DNA of 64,000 nucleotides from Ulvibacterium marinum. GTDB lineage: Bacteria; Bacteroidota; Bacteroidia; Flavobacteriales; Flavobacteriaceae. The DNA is taken from assembly GCF_003626755.1 (NCBI RefSeq), contig NZ_RBCJ01000001.1:1054001-1118000 (forward strand). Reading direction: 5' to 3'. The notes under the pieces are model-generated. The model saw nothing but the letters and a program-made list of their open reading frames with translations, ran no database searches and was not told the origin of the DNA. Positions 42,528 to 50,905 of this stretch are shown in pieces. A program made the position numbers and the translations under genes. How positions within the stretch are numbered: position 1 is the stretch's first letter; the number at the start of each line of letters is the position of its first letter.

Positions 42528-43700
42528 ATGCCAGAACAACAGATTACCATAACTGCAATTTCTTCCATTTCTTCATTGGGAAAATCAACCGACGATGTCT
42601 GGGATAGTTACCGGAAGGAGAAACATCTTTTTGAAAAAAGAAGTTTGGGCAATCATGACGACTGGATGGCTCCACTATCACAAAAAGCAAAGCGCGCCAT
42701 TAATCTCCTAAGAAGTTCCGATGCTAAATACGAAAACCTGGATGATACCGTGCTGTATGCCTTGTATGCTTCTAGACAAGCCATAAAAAAAGCTGGATGG
42801 AAACAAGGAGATGACTTTGGTATTAATATAGGGTCTTCCCGTGGCGCAACGACACTTTTTGAAAAGTATCATGAGAACTTTAGGGAAACCGGCAAAGTTT
42901 CCCCACTTTCCTCACCAACAACAACTTTGGGTAATATTTCCTCTTGGATAGCACACGATCTAAAAACGAAGGGCCCCGAAATTTCACATTCCATTACATG
43001 TTCCACCGCCTTACATGCAGTGTTGAACGGGATGGCCTGGATCAATAGTGGTATGGCCGATAGGTTTTTGGTAGGAGGCAGTGAAGCTCCCCTCACAGCA
43101 TTTACCTTGGCCCAAATGAAGGCCTTAAAAATATATGCCAATGGCCAAGCAACCACAGGGCATACTTTTTACCCTTGTAGAGCTTTGGATATGGAGAAAA
43201 GGAAAAATTCAATGGTATTGGGCGAAGGAGCCTCTATTGCTTGTTTGGAAAAAGGGGTTCGTCATAATTCATTGGCAGTTATTGAAGGCATCGGATATGC
43301 TACGGAACCTTTGGAGCATTATGTTTCCATTTCAAGTGATGCTCATTGTTTTCAGCGATCTATGGAAATGGCTTTAAATGATTTAGCCCCAGAATACGTT
43401 GACGTAATCGTGATGCATACACCTGGAACAATTAAGGGAGATTTGTCGGAATATAAAGCTATTAAGAAGGTTTTTTGTAACAAAACACCTTTTTTAACTA
43501 CCAATAAATGGATAGTAGGCCACACTTTTGGAGCTTCAGGCATGTTGAGTATCGAAATGGCCATATTAATGTTGCAACATCAAGAAGTTATAAGAGTACC
43601 CTTCGCCGAAGATTTCAAGATACCTTCAAAGATTCGAAAAGTAATGGTTAATTCTGTCGGATTTGGAGGAAATGCAGTAAGTATTTTACTTTCAATTTGA
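42528..43700 (+). CDS. Beta-ketoacyl synthase-like protein in the biotin locus
   Basis: This 390-residue thiolase-fold protein has the full KAS catalytic triad: C158 in SITCSTALHA, H297 in MHTPGTIKGD, and H332 in NKWIVGHTFGASG. The second motif is diverged from the usual HGTGT, so it is not a housekeeping FabF. Its position directly after bioA suggests a role in making the pimeloyl chain, perhaps replacing or supplementing a BioC/BioH route, but this is inference. The ATG at 42528 is preferred to a TTG at 42510 that would overlap bioA. Confidence 0.83.
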   Translation: MPEQQITITAISSISSLGKSTDDVWDSYRKEKHLFEKRSLGNHDDWMAPLSQKAKRAINLLRSSDAKYENLDDTVLYALYASRQAIKKAGWKQGDDFGINIGSSRGATTLFEKYHENFRETGKVSPLSSPTTTLGNISSWIAHDLKTKGPEISHSITCSTALHAVLNGMAWINSGMADRFLVGGSEAPLTAFTLAQMKALKIYANGQATTGHTFYPCRALDMEKRKNSMVLGEGASIACLEKGVRHNSLAVIEGIGYATEPLEHYVSISSDAHCFQRSMEMALNDLAPEYVDVIVMHTPGTIKGDLSEYKAIKKVFCNKTPFLTTNKWIVGHTFGASGMLSIEMAILMLQHQEVIRVPFAEDFKIPSKIRKVMVNSVGFGGNAVSILLSI

Positions 43701-43763
43701 GATACCTCCCTAATTTTGAAAAAGGTACTATCTTATAATTCTTAACAAGAAAACTAAAAATAT

Positions 43764-44345
43764 ATGGAAGAATGGTTTACAGCTCTGACTTTATTTGAAA
43801 AAATTTATTGGGTCGTTGCCCTCATCGCTTCGGCAATTTTAACTATCCTCCTTATTCTTACTTTGTTGGGCGGTGATACTGAAGATATGGATGCTGGCGA
43901 TGTGGATGCCGATGTAGAAGGTGATTATGGTATTGGGTTCCAATTCTTATCTTTTAAAAATTTGATGGGCTTTTTGACCATTTTCGGTTGGTCTGGAATC
44001 GCTTGTCTTGATGAAGGTTTGTCTAAAGGGCTTACTGTTTTAATTTCGGTAATCTGCGGATTATTGATGATGCTTGCCATGGCCTCACTCTTTTATTATC
44101 TGGGAAAACTACAGAGCAGCGGAACCTTGAGGTTGAAAAGTGCTTTAAACCAAGTTGGTGAAGTATATCTGACCATCGGTGCCGGTCGCTCCAAAATTGG
44201 CAAGGTAAGTATTACCGTTCAGGGTACTTTACGAGAATTGGAGGCACTTACCGATGAGGAAAAAGATCTCGTTTTAGGTAACGTCGTACGTGTTAAGGCT
44301 ATCACGGAAAACGGTTTGCTAATTGTTGAACTATTAAATAAATAA
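43764..44345 (+). CDS. NfeD-like membrane protein
   Basis: This 193-residue protein has about three to four transmembrane helices in the first 120 residues (ASAILTILLILTLLGG, GLTVLISVICGLLMMLAMASLF), with an acidic loop DTEDMDAGDVDADVEGD between helices, and a C-terminal OB-like domain (VGEVYLTIGAGRSKIGKVS). NfeD-type proteins are encoded next to flotillins in many bacteria and are thought to work with them in membrane organisation. Here the flotillin gene begins four bases downstream. Confidence 0.8.
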   Translation: MEEWFTALTLFEKIYWVVALIASAILTILLILTLLGGDTEDMDAGDVDADVEGDYGIGFQFLSFKNLMGFLTIFGWSGIACLDEGLSKGLTVLISVICGLLMMLAMASLFYYLGKLQSSGTLRLKSALNQVGEVYLTIGAGRSKIGKVSITVQGTLRELEALTDEEKDLVLGNVVRVKAITENGLLIVELLNK

Positions 44346-44349
44346 CCAT

Positions 44350-45792
44350 ATGCTTCTATTACCGTTACAATTGGGAGGTAGTGCCTCTTTATTAGCTATT
44401 GGCTTTGCCATCCTGTTCTTTTTTATAATTATCATCTCCTTCATCCGAAGGTATAAACGCTGTCCGTCTGATCGTATCCTTGTCGTTTACGGAAAAGTGG
44501 GCGGCGGCAGTTCGGCCAAGTGTATTCATGGTGGTGCCGCATTTATCTGGCCGGTTATCCAGGACTATCAGTTTTTGGATTTAACTCCGATTTCGATCGA
44601 AGTGAGTTTGGTAAATGCATTGAGTAAACAGAATATTCGTGTTAATGTACCCTCACGTTTTACCATTGGTATTTCTACCGAGCCTGGAATTATGCAGAAT
44701 GCCGCCGAACGTCTTTTGGGCCTTGGCCAAAATGAAATTCAGGAATTGGCCCAGGAAATTATCTTTGGACAATTGCGTTTGGTCGTAGCTTCAATGGATA
44801 TTGAAGAGATTAACTCGGATAGAGATAAATTCTTGACCAACATTTCACAAAGTGTAGAGTCGGAATTAAAGAAAGTCGGGCTTAAATTAATTAATGTAAA
44901 TATTACCGACATTGTTGATGAATCCGGTTATATTGAAGCATTGGGTAAAGAAGCTGCGGCCCATGCCATAAATGCAGCTCGTAAGTCGGTAGCGGAAAAG
45001 AATAGGGATGGATCCATTGGTGAAGCCAATGCCCTGCAAGATGAGCGTACTCAGGTGGCCGCTGCAAATGCCCAGGCCGTTGAAGGAGAGAATATAGCTA
45101 AAATAGATGTGGCCAATTCCGATTCGTTACGACGGCAGCGTGAGGCAGAAGCCGAGCGCACGGCCATAGCCGCTGAAAAGGTACAGTCGGCCAAGGCATT
45201 GGAAGAATCTTATGCGGCTGAAAAGGATGCAGAAATAGCAAGGGCCGAGCGCGAACGCTCTTCACAGATTGCAGATATCGTCGTACCTGCTGAAATTGAT
45301 AAAAAGAAAGTCGAGATTGATGCTGAGGCCGAAGCGGAGAAGATACGTCGGCAAGCCCGTGGAGAAGCGGATGCTATTTTGTTTAAGGCACAGGCAGAAG
45401 CTCAAGGGCTTTTTGAAGTATTGACCAAACAAGCACAAGGTTTGGATGAAATAGTAAAGGCCGCTGGTAACGATCCAAAGGATGCAGTACTCTTATTAAT
45501 AGCGGATAAACTTCCAGAATTGGTCAAAACCCAGGCCGAGGCGATAAAGAATATTAAAATCGATAAGGTTACTGTATGGGACTCGGGGGCCAAGACTACC
45601 GATGGTAAAGGCTCAACAGCTAATTTCATTTCTGGTATGTACAAGTCCGTACCTCCATTGCAAGAGATGTTTAATATGGCTGGTATGCAGCTTCCCGAAT
45701 ATTTAAAGGGAAAAGCCGTGGATAACGAAGAAGTTTCCCCTGAAACAGAGAAGAATACAAAGCCAAAAAAAGACCCCAAGGATACGGAATAA
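44350..45792 (+). CDS. Flotillin-family SPFH protein
   Basis: This 480-residue protein has an N-terminal membrane helix at about residues 13-33, an SPFH domain at about 45-200 (VNVPSRFTIGISTEPGIMQN), and a long coiled coil rich in Ala and Glu at about 210-350 (AEAERTAIAAEKVQSA), the flotillin signature. Flotillins scaffold functional membrane microdomains. The NfeD-like gene directly upstream is the usual partner. The pair sits between the ketoacyl synthase and bioB without obvious link to biotin. Confidence 0.9.
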   Translation: MLLLPLQLGGSASLLAIGFAILFFFIIIISFIRRYKRCPSDRILVVYGKVGGGSSAKCIHGGAAFIWPVIQDYQFLDLTPISIEVSLVNALSKQNIRVNVPSRFTIGISTEPGIMQNAAERLLGLGQNEIQELAQEIIFGQLRLVVASMDIEEINSDRDKFLTNISQSVESELKKVGLKLINVNITDIVDESGYIEALGKEAAAHAINAARKSVAEKNRDGSIGEANALQDERTQVAAANAQAVEGENIAKIDVANSDSLRRQREAEAERTAIAAEKVQSAKALEESYAAEKDAEIARAERERSSQIADIVVPAEIDKKKVEIDAEAEAEKIRRQARGEADAILFKAQAEAQGLFEVLTKQAQGLDEIVKAAGNDPKDAVLLLIADKLPELVKTQAEAIKNIKIDKVTVWDSGAKTTDGKGSTANFISGMYKSVPPLQEMFNMAGMQLPEYLKGKAVDNEEVSPETEKNTKPKKDPKDTE

Positions 45793-46056
45793 ATATTAGG
45801 ATTTACCTGGACTAGGTCGTGAAATTGGTATAGCTCTAGGAAAGACCTCAAAAGTTAGAAAATATCACTTTTTAATAGAAAACCTTTGGGTTAAGCATGT
45901 TGTTGCCTTGGTTATCATGAGTATGGTATACAACTTAAATTCTTTGAATAAGGGATGACCAAAAACAAACAAATATCATATTTTAGCCAATGCTGATGTT
46001 GTTCCTTAGCGGCTTATTTTAATTAGTTAATTTTGATTCAGATATAATTCAATGTT
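45793..46056. other. 264-base intergenic region upstream of bioB
   Basis: No gene is credible here. TAATTTTG at 46028-46035 fits the -7 consensus, 21 bases before the bioB ATG, and is a likely bioB promoter element; no good -33 was found. I see no convincing BirA or other biotin operator palindrome. Confidence 0.45.
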
Positions 46057-47151
46057 ATGAACAATACTAGACATGACTGGACCAAGGAAGAAATTCTAAA
46101 TATATACAACAAACCACTAATGGAATTGCTGTATGAAGCGGCAACCGTACATAGAAAACATCACGACCCCAATACAGTGCAAGTTTCCACTTTATTGTCG
46201 ATTAAAACGGGCGGATGTTCTGAGGATTGTGGGTATTGTCCACAAGCGGCTAGATACCATACGGATATTGAGAAGAATGATCTTATGTCGGTTTCCCATG
46301 TTAAAGCACAGGCATTGCGGGCAAAGGAATCTGGAAGCTCAAGGGTTTGCATGGGAGCCGCGTGGCGAAATGTAAAGGACGGTCCTGAATTTGATCAAGT
46401 GCTGGAAATGGTGCGTACCATCAACAAATTGGATATGGAAGTCTGCTGTACTTTGGGGATGCTCACGGAAAATCAAGCCAAGCGCTTAGCTGAAGCCGGA
46501 CTTTATGCCTACAACCATAATTTAGATACTTCGGAAGATTACTATAAAGACGTTATCTCAACACGTGCCTTTGAAGACCGTTTAGAGACTATAGATAATG
46601 TTAGAAAAAGTAATGTCACGGTTTGTAGTGGAGGTATTATTGGTATGGGGGAAAAATTGGAGGATCGTGCGGGGATGCTCGTTGCATTGTCTTCTTTGAA
46701 CCCTCAGCCGGAATCCGTACCGATTAATACACTGGTAGCTGTGGAAGGGACTCCTATGGAGGATATTGAACCAGTGGCCATTTGGGATATGGTACGTATG
46801 GTGGCCACCACGCGAATTGTAATGCCCGAGACTCAAGTGCGACTTTCGGCAGGCCGTACCCAAATGAGTAGGGAAGGGCAGGCACTTTGTTTCTTTGCCG
46901 GGGCCAATTCAATTTTTGCCGGGGATAAACTCTTGACCACACCAAACCCGGATGTAAACGAGGATATGGAAATGTTCGCCTTGCTTGGACTCAACAGTCA
47001 GAAACCCTTCGAAAAGCATGATCAACCAGAGACCGTTGAGGCATCGGATTCAGCACTACAGGGCTTGGGCGAAAAGCCTAAATGGACACGTCCCGGACAT
47101 ACTATTGAACGCAATGAAGCTGCAAAAGCGAAGTCGAAAATTGTCCAGTAG
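46057..47151 (+). CDS. bioB: Biotin synthase
   Basis: This 364-residue radical SAM enzyme inserts sulfur into dethiobiotin. The [4Fe-4S] cysteines C54, C58 and C61 are in GCSEDCGYCPQ. The motifs for the SAM site and second cluster are present: RVCMGAAWRN, YNHNLDTSEDYY, VCSGGIIGMGE and VRLSAGR. Length is slightly beyond the usual because of a polar C-terminal extension (TRPGHTIERNEAAKAK). It closes the biotin pathway but is separated from bioA by about 3.5 kb. Confidence 0.96.
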   Translation: MNNTRHDWTKEEILNIYNKPLMELLYEAATVHRKHHDPNTVQVSTLLSIKTGGCSEDCGYCPQAARYHTDIEKNDLMSVSHVKAQALRAKESGSSRVCMGAAWRNVKDGPEFDQVLEMVRTINKLDMEVCCTLGMLTENQAKRLAEAGLYAYNHNLDTSEDYYKDVISTRAFEDRLETIDNVRKSNVTVCSGGIIGMGEKLEDRAGMLVALSSLNPQPESVPINTLVAVEGTPMEDIEPVAIWDMVRMVATTRIVMPETQVRLSAGRTQMSREGQALCFFAGANSIFAGDKLLTTPNPDVNEDMEMFALLGLNSQKPFEKHDQPETVEASDSALQGLGEKPKWTRPGHTIERNEAAKAKSKIVQ

Positions 47152-47229
47152 TCTCTTAATCAAAGGTTAATTTTAGGAAAGCATTTTGTAAGGTTTTTTA
47201 CCTTTGATGTTTAAATAACCTGAATACCG

Positions 47230-48090
47230 TTGGAATTAAAGGACATCCCCAGAGCTAAAACTCTTACCAAAAAAGAGTTTATGGAAACCTATTTTAAACC
47301 CCAAAAACCGGTTGTCATTGAGGAATGTACACTTGGCTGGCCCGCGTATTCCAAATGGAACCTGGAGTATATGCGGAAAGTTGCAAGGAATAAGATAGTT
47401 CCTTTATATGATGACAGGCCCGTGCATCACAAAGACGGATTTAACGAACCGCATGCACGGATGAATATGTCGGATTATATCGACTTATTGAAAACAACAC
47501 CTACGAAGTACCGCATTTTTCTTTGGAATATCCTAAAGGAGATTCCTGAACTTCAAGATGACTTCGATTACCCCGATTTAGGTCTTCGGTTCATGAAAGG
47601 TCTGCCCATGCTTTTTTTTGGTGGAAAGGATTCCCATACCTTTATGCATTATGATATAGATTTGGCCAATATCTTCCATTTTCACTTTGAAGGTCAAAAG
47701 GACTGTATCCTTTTTTCAAGGAAGGAAACCAAGTATCTTTATAAAATTCCACATTCCTTGATTACGCACGAAAGTATTGATTTTTCCAATCCAGATTTTG
47801 AAAAATGGCCGGCCTTGAAACATGCAACGGGTTATAGAACAAGTTTAAACCATGGCGAAGTGCTTTATATGCCTGAGGGATACTGGCATTACATGAAATA
47901 TCTTACCCCGGGATTTTCTATGAGCCTAAGGGCCATGGCGCGTAACCCCAGGAATGTTACCCGGGCCATATACAACATCCTTATAATGCGGCATTATGAT
48001 GGCCTAATGCGCAAGCTTAAAGGTCAAAAGTGGATAGATTGGAAGAATGAAGAAGCCATTCATGAGACTAACAAGCGTATTCGGGCATGA
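47230..48090 (+). CDS. Cupin/JmjC-like Fe(II)-dependent oxygenase
   Basis: This 286-residue protein resembles FIH-like JmjC/cupin_8 hydroxylases. The likely iron ligands are H140 and D142 (FMHYDIDLANIF) and H220 (PEGYWHYM). In this group, Fe(II) and 2-oxoglutarate are used to hydroxylate an amino-acid side chain or ribosomal protein. The start seems to be TTG at 47230: a stop codon lies three codons upstream in frame and the next ATG would remove conserved sequence. It follows bioB by about 80 bases and is convergent with recX. Substrate unknown. Confidence 0.8.
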   Translation: MELKDIPRAKTLTKKEFMETYFKPQKPVVIEECTLGWPAYSKWNLEYMRKVARNKIVPLYDDRPVHHKDGFNEPHARMNMSDYIDLLKTTPTKYRIFLWNILKEIPELQDDFDYPDLGLRFMKGLPMLFFGGKDSHTFMHYDIDLANIFHFHFEGQKDCILFSRKETKYLYKIPHSLITHESIDFSNPDFEKWPALKHATGYRTSLNHGEVLYMPEGYWHYMKYLTPGFSMSLRAMARNPRNVTRAIYNILIMRHYDGLMRKLKGQKWIDWKNEEAIHETNKRIRA

Positions 48091-48150
48091 GCTCCGATGC
48101 ATTTTTTGAATACGGTTAAACTTCGGTTGAATGAATTCTCGGCCAAATTG

Positions 48151-48630
48151 TTAAAGGTGATGTTCTTTTAATAAGGTTTGGATCTTATCATAAACAAGAT
48201 GATTCTCCCAACCTCGATAGAGCAGATAATCTGCCAGTTTTCTGCGCTTTTCCTGAAGACTTTTTCCGGTCAACTGTTCTACTCTTTTGTTTGCTAAGGT
48301 ATCCAAGGTTTTTTTATAGTCCTCCTCATCAATTTCCTGGAGTGCCGTTTGTATATTATACTTGGAAATATTGCGCAGTTTCAGCTCTTTTAGGATACGG
48401 TTTCGTCCCCATTTTTTTATGCTAAACTTTCCTCGGGCAAAGCTTTTCGCAAAACGTTCCTCATTGAGGTAGTTCTCCAAGATTAAGTGAGCCATAATTT
48501 GATCTATGACCTCGGGAATCATATGCATTTCTTTTAATTTGGATACCACCTCTTTATGACAGCGCTCCTGATAGGCACAATAGCGCTCCATTTTTTTAGT
48601 AGCTTCAGAGAGGGTATGGGTAAAAAACAT
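48151..48630 (-). CDS. recX: Regulatory protein RecX
   Basis: This 159-residue helical protein binds and inhibits RecA filaments. Typical three-helix repeats are visible (YCAYQERCHKEVVSKLKEMH, LILENYLNEERFAKSFARGKF, ILKELKLRNISKYNIQTAL). Length is normal. It lies downstream of rng on the same strand but a strong terminator hairpin stands between them, so it is probably expressed separately. recA is not in the window. Confidence 0.92.
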   Translation of the reverse strand: MFFTHTLSEATKKMERYCAYQERCHKEVVSKLKEMHMIPEVIDQIMAHLILENYLNEERFAKSFARGKFSIKKWGRNRILKELKLRNISKYNIQTALQEIDEEDYKKTLDTLANKRVEQLTGKSLQEKRRKLADYLLYRGWENHLVYDKIQTLLKEHHL

Positions 48631-48649
48631 TTGACAAAAATAGCAAACA

Positions 48650-48682
48650 AAAAAAGCGACCCCAATTTGGGGTCGCTTTTTT
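48650..48682. terminator. Strong bidirectional hairpin after rng
   Basis: GCGACCCC and GGGGTCGC form a perfect eight-pair GC-rich stem with a five-base loop, with A6/T6 flanks on either side. It directly follows the rng stop on the minus strand and precedes the recX start by about 20 bases. Confidence 0.88.
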
Positions 48683-50228
48683 AATAAATGGTTTTGCCGT
48701 CTTTATTTTTAAAACGATATTCTAGATACGTATAAGCATCTCTCGGTTGTATTTTTATCCACTTTTTGTGTTCCAAGAACCACTTGGAACGGATGGATGG
48801 AAAACCTTTGGAAAGGTATGCCGCAATGAATGGATGAATATTCAGCGTAATGCTGTTATCCTTTGCCGGCCCTTTCAGGAGTTTTTCCAAATCGGAATTT
48901 ATCCGGTCTATCAAAACTATCGGAGCTTCAACCTCTTGACCGTTGCCATTGGGATTTTCCTCGGTAGTCTTGATATTCATTTCCGGCCTTACGCGTTGCC
49001 GTGTTATTTGGACAAGACCAAATTTACTAGGAGGCAAAATCTTATGCTTGGCCCGGTCGTCCTTCATTTCATCTCTTAGATGGTCAAAAAGCTTGCGTCT
49101 ATGCGGTGCCTTTACCATATCAATGAAGTCTACCACAATTATGCCGCCCATATCTCGCAAACGTAGTTGTCTTGCAATTTCCGAAGCGGCCAGAAGGTTT
49201 ACCTCCAAGGCCGTATCCTCCTGATTTTTGGCTTTGTTGGATCGGTTGCCACTGTTCACGTCAATGACGTGCAAAGCTTCCGTATGCTCTATGATCAGAT
49301 AAGCTCCTTTACTCATAGAGGCCGTTCTGCCAAAGGAAGTTTTAATTTGCCGTTCTATTCCAAATTTTTCGAAAATAGGAACGGACGAATTATAGAGCTT
49401 TACAATGGATTCCTTTCCTGATGCAATTTCCTGTACGTAATCCTGAATTTGTCCGTAGAGCGTTTCGTCATCAACATGGATTCCTGTAAAGGAATCATTG
49501 AAAACATCCCGCAGTATACTTGAGGCCCTATTGAGTTCCACCAATACTTTTGAGGGTGTTCGCGCTCTGTACAATTTTTTACACATTGCTGACCACTTGT
49601 TCAGCAAGTTTTCTAAATCTTTGTCCAGCTCTGCCACTTTTTTGCCTTCTGCCACTGTGCGGATTATGACCCCGAAACCTTTGGGCTTAATGCTCTTTAC
49701 AAGTCTCTTAAGCCTATCTTTTTCCTCGTTGCTCCCTATCTTTTGAGAGACGGAAACACGATCGGAGAAAGGAACCATTACCAGATATCGCCCGGCTATG
49801 GAAAGTTCGGAACTTATCCTTGGGCCTTTGGTAGAAATAGGCTCCTTAACAATTTGCACCAACAAGGATTGATTGGCTTTGATAACATCGTTTATGCTAC
49901 CATGTTTATCAATGTCTTTTTCAAATGGAAAGTTTTTCAAGGAGTAGTCCCTTAGTTTTCCAGTGCTTACCTTTTTGATAAACTTTAGCATGGAAGAGAG
50001 CTGTGGGCCCAGGTCATGGTAGTGCAAAAACGCATCCTTTTCATAACCTACATTTACAAATGCAGCATTGAGGCCGGTTACGGGCTTACGCACCTTGGCT
50101 AAAAAGATGTCTCCAACGGAAAAATCGTTGTTGTCCTCTTCTTTGTGCAATTCGGTGAGCTTTCCATCCTTTAACAGGGCAAAATCGACGGCATCGGAAC
50201 TAGATCTTACGATTAATTCTCTATTCAC
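48681..50228 (-). CDS. rng: Ribonuclease G/E
   Basis: This 515-residue endoribonuclease cuts single-stranded RNA in rRNA maturation and mRNA decay. The N-terminal S1-like domain is at about residues 38-125 (VGDIFLAKVRKPVTGLNAAFVNVG) and the RNase-H-like/DNase-I-like catalytic part includes IDVNSGNRSNKA and GGIIVVDFIDM. The CPxC zinc-link motif found after RQR in E. coli RNase E is absent here (RQRVRPEMNIKTTEENPNG). The start codon is GTG. It follows the HU-small-protein pair on the same strand, beyond a terminator. Confidence 0.93.
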   Translation of the reverse strand: MNRELIVRSSSDAVDFALLKDGKLTELHKEEDNNDFSVGDIFLAKVRKPVTGLNAAFVNVGYEKDAFLHYHDLGPQLSSMLKFIKKVSTGKLRDYSLKNFPFEKDIDKHGSINDVIKANQSLLVQIVKEPISTKGPRISSELSIAGRYLVMVPFSDRVSVSQKIGSNEEKDRLKRLVKSIKPKGFGVIIRTVAEGKKVAELDKDLENLLNKWSAMCKKLYRARTPSKVLVELNRASSILRDVFNDSFTGIHVDDETLYGQIQDYVQEIASGKESIVKLYNSSVPIFEKFGIERQIKTSFGRTASMSKGAYLIIEHTEALHVIDVNSGNRSNKAKNQEDTALEVNLLAASEIARQLRLRDMGGIIVVDFIDMVKAPHRRKLFDHLRDEMKDDRAKHKILPPSKFGLVQITRQRVRPEMNIKTTEENPNGNGQEVEAPIVLIDRINSDLEKLLKGPAKDNSITLNIHPFIAAYLSKGFPSIRSKWFLEHKKWIKIQPRDAYTYLEYRFKNKDGKTIY

Positions 50229-50354
50229 CTGATTTTATTTATAGCACATCCTTACAAAATAGCGGATATGCTGATTGAACAATTATTAAAACAGGTTGTA
50301 CAAACCCGTCGAAATTCTTTTGGGAATTTCTATGTCAATGAACGTATTAAAATG

Positions 50355-50381
50355 AAAAAGTAGTCGCAAAAACTACTTTTT
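50355..50381 (-). terminator. Terminator hairpin overlapping the small-gene stop
   Basis: AAAAAGTAGT (50355-50364) and ACTACTTTTT (50372-50381) are a perfect ten-pair stem with a seven-base loop. The minus-strand stop codon of the 29-residue gene at 50373-50375 lies inside the stem, so coding and termination signals overlap. Confidence 0.75.
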
Positions 50382-50462
50382 CTTATGTCGGTTTGCTCTC
50401 CTCCGCTTTTTGCGTTTATGGGTAGCAACCTTATGTCTTTTTCGTTTTTTACCACTCGGCAT
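50373..50462 (-). CDS. 29-residue basic protein, bS22/mS38-like ribosomal protein candidate
   Basis: This tiny gene encodes a 29-residue chain that begins MPSGKKRKRHKVATHKRKK and ends in RHKKK; it has about 17 Lys/Arg residues. The composition and spacing resemble the COX24/AURKAIP1 (bS22, mitochondrial mS38) C-terminal motif found in small ribosomal-subunit proteins. I recognise near-identical short proteins as conserved in Bacteroidota, but the ribosomal assignment here is inference. It lies 25 bases downstream of the HU gene on the same strand and is likely co-transcribed. The stop codon is within a terminator stem. Confidence 0.72.
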   Translation of the reverse strand: MPSGKKRKRHKVATHKRKKRRRANRHKKK

Positions 50463-50487
50463 AAAGTTCTCCTTTTAATTGAATATG

Positions 50488-50778
50488 TTATTTGACCTGA
50501 ACGTTACTTTTAACCCCTTCTACAAAAACCTTTGCGGGCTTGAATGCCGGAATGTTGTGGGCCGGTATCTTTATAGTGGTATTTTTGGAGATATTTCTGC
50601 CTGTTTTTTCGGCTCTAGTCTTAATAATAAAACTTCCAAAACCTCTCAAGTAAACATTGTCCCCACTTTCCAACGAGGATTTAACTTCTTCCATAAAGGA
50701 TTCTACAGTGGCTTGGACATCTCCCTTTTCAATTCCCAGTTTGTCTGAGATTTTCGCAACAATTTCCGCTTTCGTCAT
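50488..50778 (-). CDS. HU-family DNA-binding protein
   Basis: This 96-residue nucleoid protein has the full HU/IHF fold: MTKAEIVAKISDKLGIEKGD, then the helical region, then YLRGFGSFIIKTRAEKTGRNI and the beta-arm reaching HNIPAFKPAKVF. It bends DNA and organises the nucleoid. A TATATTTG -7 element lies about 40 bases upstream. It heads a short transcript with the 29-residue basic gene. Confidence 0.95.
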   Translation of the reverse strand: MTKAEIVAKISDKLGIEKGDVQATVESFMEEVKSSLESGDNVYLRGFGSFIIKTRAEKTGRNISKNTTIKIPAHNIPAFKPAKVFVEGVKSNVQVK

Positions 50779-50816
50779 CTTTAATAATTAGATTTTCAGT
50801 ATGTTTTTTCGGCTTG

Positions 50817-50824
50817 CAAATATA
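50817..50824 (-). promoter_or_regulatory. -7 element of the HU promoter
   Basis: On the minus strand TATATTTG matches TAnnTTTG exactly and lies 38 bases before the HU ATG. A -33 TTTG is not apparent. Confidence 0.5.
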
Positions 50825-50905
50825 TAAATTAAATTGAATCTTTCCCCTTAACGAGCTAATTTTAAGTATATAAACAGCTACTTTTGCACATTAGTATTTG
50901 CATAG

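Noticed and set aside
45402-45851. 149-residue ORF antisense to the flotillin gene end
   Set aside because: It mirrors the flotillin coding bias and has no independent support.
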